6,564 nt of DNA from positions 1 to 6,564 of the forward strand of contig CAKTHW010000083.1 in the NCBI GenBank assembly GCA_934565425.1, given 5' to 3'. The DNA is from an uncultured Oscillospiraceae bacterium (lineage in GTDB: Bacteria > Bacillota > Clostridia > Oscillospirales > Oscillospiraceae). The position numbers were made by a program, and so were the translations under genes. Positions 5,916 through 6,564 of this stretch are shown piece after piece. Every line of letters begins with the position of its first letter. Within the stretch, counting starts at the first letter, position 1. The notes under the pieces are model-generated. The model ran no database searches and was not told the DNA's origin. It was given only the letters and a program-made list of their open reading frames with translations.

Positions 5916-5944
5916 AAAAAAGGACGACCGATGGCCGTCCTTTT
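5916..5944 (-). terminator. Terminator-like hairpin in front of the nicotinamidase gene
   Basis: Stem AAAAGGACG/CGTCCTTTT (5918-5926 with 5936-5944, 9 bp), extended inward by two G-C pairs after one mismatch. In the minus direction it is followed by six T in a row (complement of 5916-5921). It ends only 8 bases before the nicotinamidase ribosome binding site, so no promoter can fit between. It either ends a transcript from upstream or acts as an attenuator in the nicotinamidase leader. Confidence 0.8.
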
Positions 5945-5969
5945 CTGTTTTATGTATTGTCTCACAGAG

Positions 5970-5988
5970 TTCCGGCAGGATGCCGGAA
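5970..5988. repeat. Short perfect inverted repeat
   Basis: TTCCGGCA (5970-5977) and TGCCGGAA (5981-5988) form an 8-bp stem with a 3-base loop. It lies 25 bases upstream (in the minus sense) of the terminator-like hairpin. It may be a leader RNA hairpin or the edge of the repeat element to its right. Confidence 0.6.
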
Positions 5989-6001
5989 TAAATTCAAATC
6001 C

Positions 6002-6077
6002 GAAAAAAGTGGCGGCGTAAGGTGAATTGCCCGAAGGGCAAGAGAGGGTGGCCTGGGCCATGTACGTCACTTTTTTC
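6002..6077. repeat. Inverted-repeat element with A6/T6 ends
   Basis: GAAAAAAGTG (6002-6011) and CACTTTTTTC (6068-6077) are perfect 10-bp inverted ends enclosing 56 bases. Inside are a TTGCCC/GGGCAA hairpin (6027-6032 with 6036-6041, loop GAA) and TGGCC/GGCCA (6049-6053 with 6056-6060). The ends look like a hairpin with T runs on both strands. No gene is supported; short open frames run through it on both strands without ribosome binding sites. It is likely a dispersed non-coding repeat. Confidence 0.6.
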
Positions 6078-6083
6078 ACTTCT

Positions 6084-6200
6084 CAGCCGGGTAAGTGCCG
6101 CAGCGTTAAGCCAATGTGCCAGTGGCACATTGGTAGCGTAGGCTCCGCCTGTTTTACAGGCGGAGAACCTACCGACGCAGTGAGTGCATGCACCCGGCTG
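6084..6200. repeat. Branched palindromic element (three-way junction)
   Basis: The outer stem CAGCCGGGT/ACCCGGCTG (6084-6092 with 6192-6200, 9 bp) and an inner GCGT/ACGC (6103-6106 with 6175-6178) enclose two strong hairpins: 6111-6133 (11-bp arms, CCAATGTGCCA/TGGCACATTGG) and 6143-6165 (CTCCGCCTGT/ACAGGCGGAG, 3-base loop). The second extends by GTAGG/CCTAC (6138-6142 with 6168-6172). Nesting of this order is unlikely by chance. It could be a structured RNA or a mobile palindromic repeat; I do not recognise a known RNA family. It does not have tRNA-type loops or a CCA end. Confidence 0.65.
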
Positions 6201-6206
6201 CAACCT

Positions 6207-6230
6207 CGGTGAAATGCTTGCATTTCACCG
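6207..6230. repeat. Hairpin after the EIIC-type gene
   Basis: CGGTGAAATGC (6207-6217) and GCATTTCACCG (6220-6230) form a perfect 11-bp stem with two bases between. It lies 5 bases after the stop codon of the EIIC-type gene, where a terminator would be expected, but no U tract follows in the minus direction. It may instead protect the mRNA 3' end or be part of the repeat cluster. Confidence 0.6.
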
Positions 6231-6235
6231 AAATA

Positions 6236-6564
6236 TTACATGAGTTTGAGGTCGTTCTCCTTGATCCAGCCGGCCTTCCGCAGGATGTTGCCGAAGAACC
6301 AGGACAGGATAGCGGGCAGGACGAAGCAGATGAGGACCAGGCCGATCCAGTCAAATGCGGTGATGGCAGCCTTGGTGCCTGCCTCGATGTCAGCCAGCCA
6401 GCCGGTGTAGACGCCGATCTGACCCACCAGACCGCAGGTGCCCATGCCGGAGGAGACCGCTGCGCCGTCCATGGTCAGCTTGAAGATGCAGGTGGCGATG
6501 GGGCCGGTGATGGCGGAGGCCAGCGTGGGGGGGATCCAGATGCGGGGATTCTTGACGATGTTGC
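6236..6564 (-). CDS. PTS EIIC-type membrane protein, C-terminal part
   Basis: The gene runs off the right edge; only the last 108 residues are visible, ending with TAA at 6236-6238. They contain a conserved-looking segment, NPRIWIPPTLAS, followed by DGAAVSSGMGTCGLVGQIG, then a hydrophobic segment (about residues 65-92 of the visible part) ending in WFFGNILRKAGWI. This matches the C-terminal end of the EIIC_2-type PTS permease family, integral membrane proteins of the sugar phosphotransferase system or their regulatory relatives. An internal ATG at 6472 is not the start because the frame stays open with family-like sequence upstream. The sugar is unknown and no other PTS gene is in view. The call rests on memory of the family's motifs. 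Confidence 0.72.
   Translation of the reverse strand, partial: NIVKNPRIWIPPTLASAITGPIATCIFKLTMDGAAVSSGMGTCGLVGQIGVYTGWLADIEAGTKAAITAFDWIGLVLICFVLPAILSWFFGNILRKAGWIKENDLKLM

Noticed and set aside
5894..6079. N-terminal extension of the nicotinamidase (62 extra residues)
   Set aside because: It would be encoded by repeats and the terminator-like hairpin, while a strong ribosome binding site precedes the ATG at 5893, where the conserved domain begins.
6084..6200. tRNA-like or known riboswitch fold
   Set aside because: The branched structure lacks tRNA arm sizes, a T-loop and a CCA end, and matches no riboswitch consensus I know.
5994..6212. Small overlapping open frames on both strands in the repeat region
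   Set aside because: There is no ribosome binding site and the sequence is explained by inverted repeats; such frames are commonly mis-annotated as hypothetical proteins.

Overview
The window looks like chromosomal DNA of a high-GC anaerobic Firmicute of the gut Oscillospiraceae type (Flavonifractor/Oscillibacter/Pseudoflavonifractor-like). This is an inference from protein style, strong AGGAGG-type ribosome binding sites, sigma-A-type promoters, a small ferredoxin:thioredoxin-reductase-like protein of the kind found in anaerobes, ATP-dependent PEP carboxykinase, and abundant GC-rich hairpin repeats between genes. No database search was possible.

Layout, left to right. Bases 1-342 hold no convincing gene. 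They contain small hairpins and a three-unit array of about 43-bp hairpin repeats (214-323). A P1-family (DmpA/S58) peptidase gene lies on the minus strand (343-1302). It shares a compact back-to-back promoter region (1336-1397) with a plus-strand operon encoding a 66-residue FTR catalytic-subunit-like Fe-S protein (1428-1628) and a thioredoxin (1647-1970). That operon ends in a perfect 16-bp bidirectional hairpin (1975-2013), which also abuts the stop codon of a convergent GNAT acetyltransferase (2013-2540). Further minus-strand genes follow: a TauE/SafE-type membrane permease (2605-3327), pckA (3541-5130) with its own strong promoter and two perfect palindromes around it, and a nicotinamidase-type cysteine hydrolase (5366-5893). 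Bases 5894-6235 are a gene-free stretch packed with inverted repeats, including a terminator-like hairpin just upstream of the nicotinamidase ribosome binding site. The window ends inside the C-terminal part of a PTS EIIC-type membrane protein (6236 to the edge).

Functionally this is mostly housekeeping and metabolism: PEP/oxaloacetate interconversion, NAD salvage, peptide turnover, thiol redox and transport. Apart from the FTR-like/thioredoxin pair, the genes look like independent units with their own promoters. I see no phage, CRISPR, toxin-antitoxin or complete transposon. The items most worth checking are the FTR-like/thioredoxin pair without a second FTR subunit, the attenuator-like hairpin in front of the nicotinamidase gene, the palindromes at the pckA promoter, and the structured repeats that bracket the gene block.
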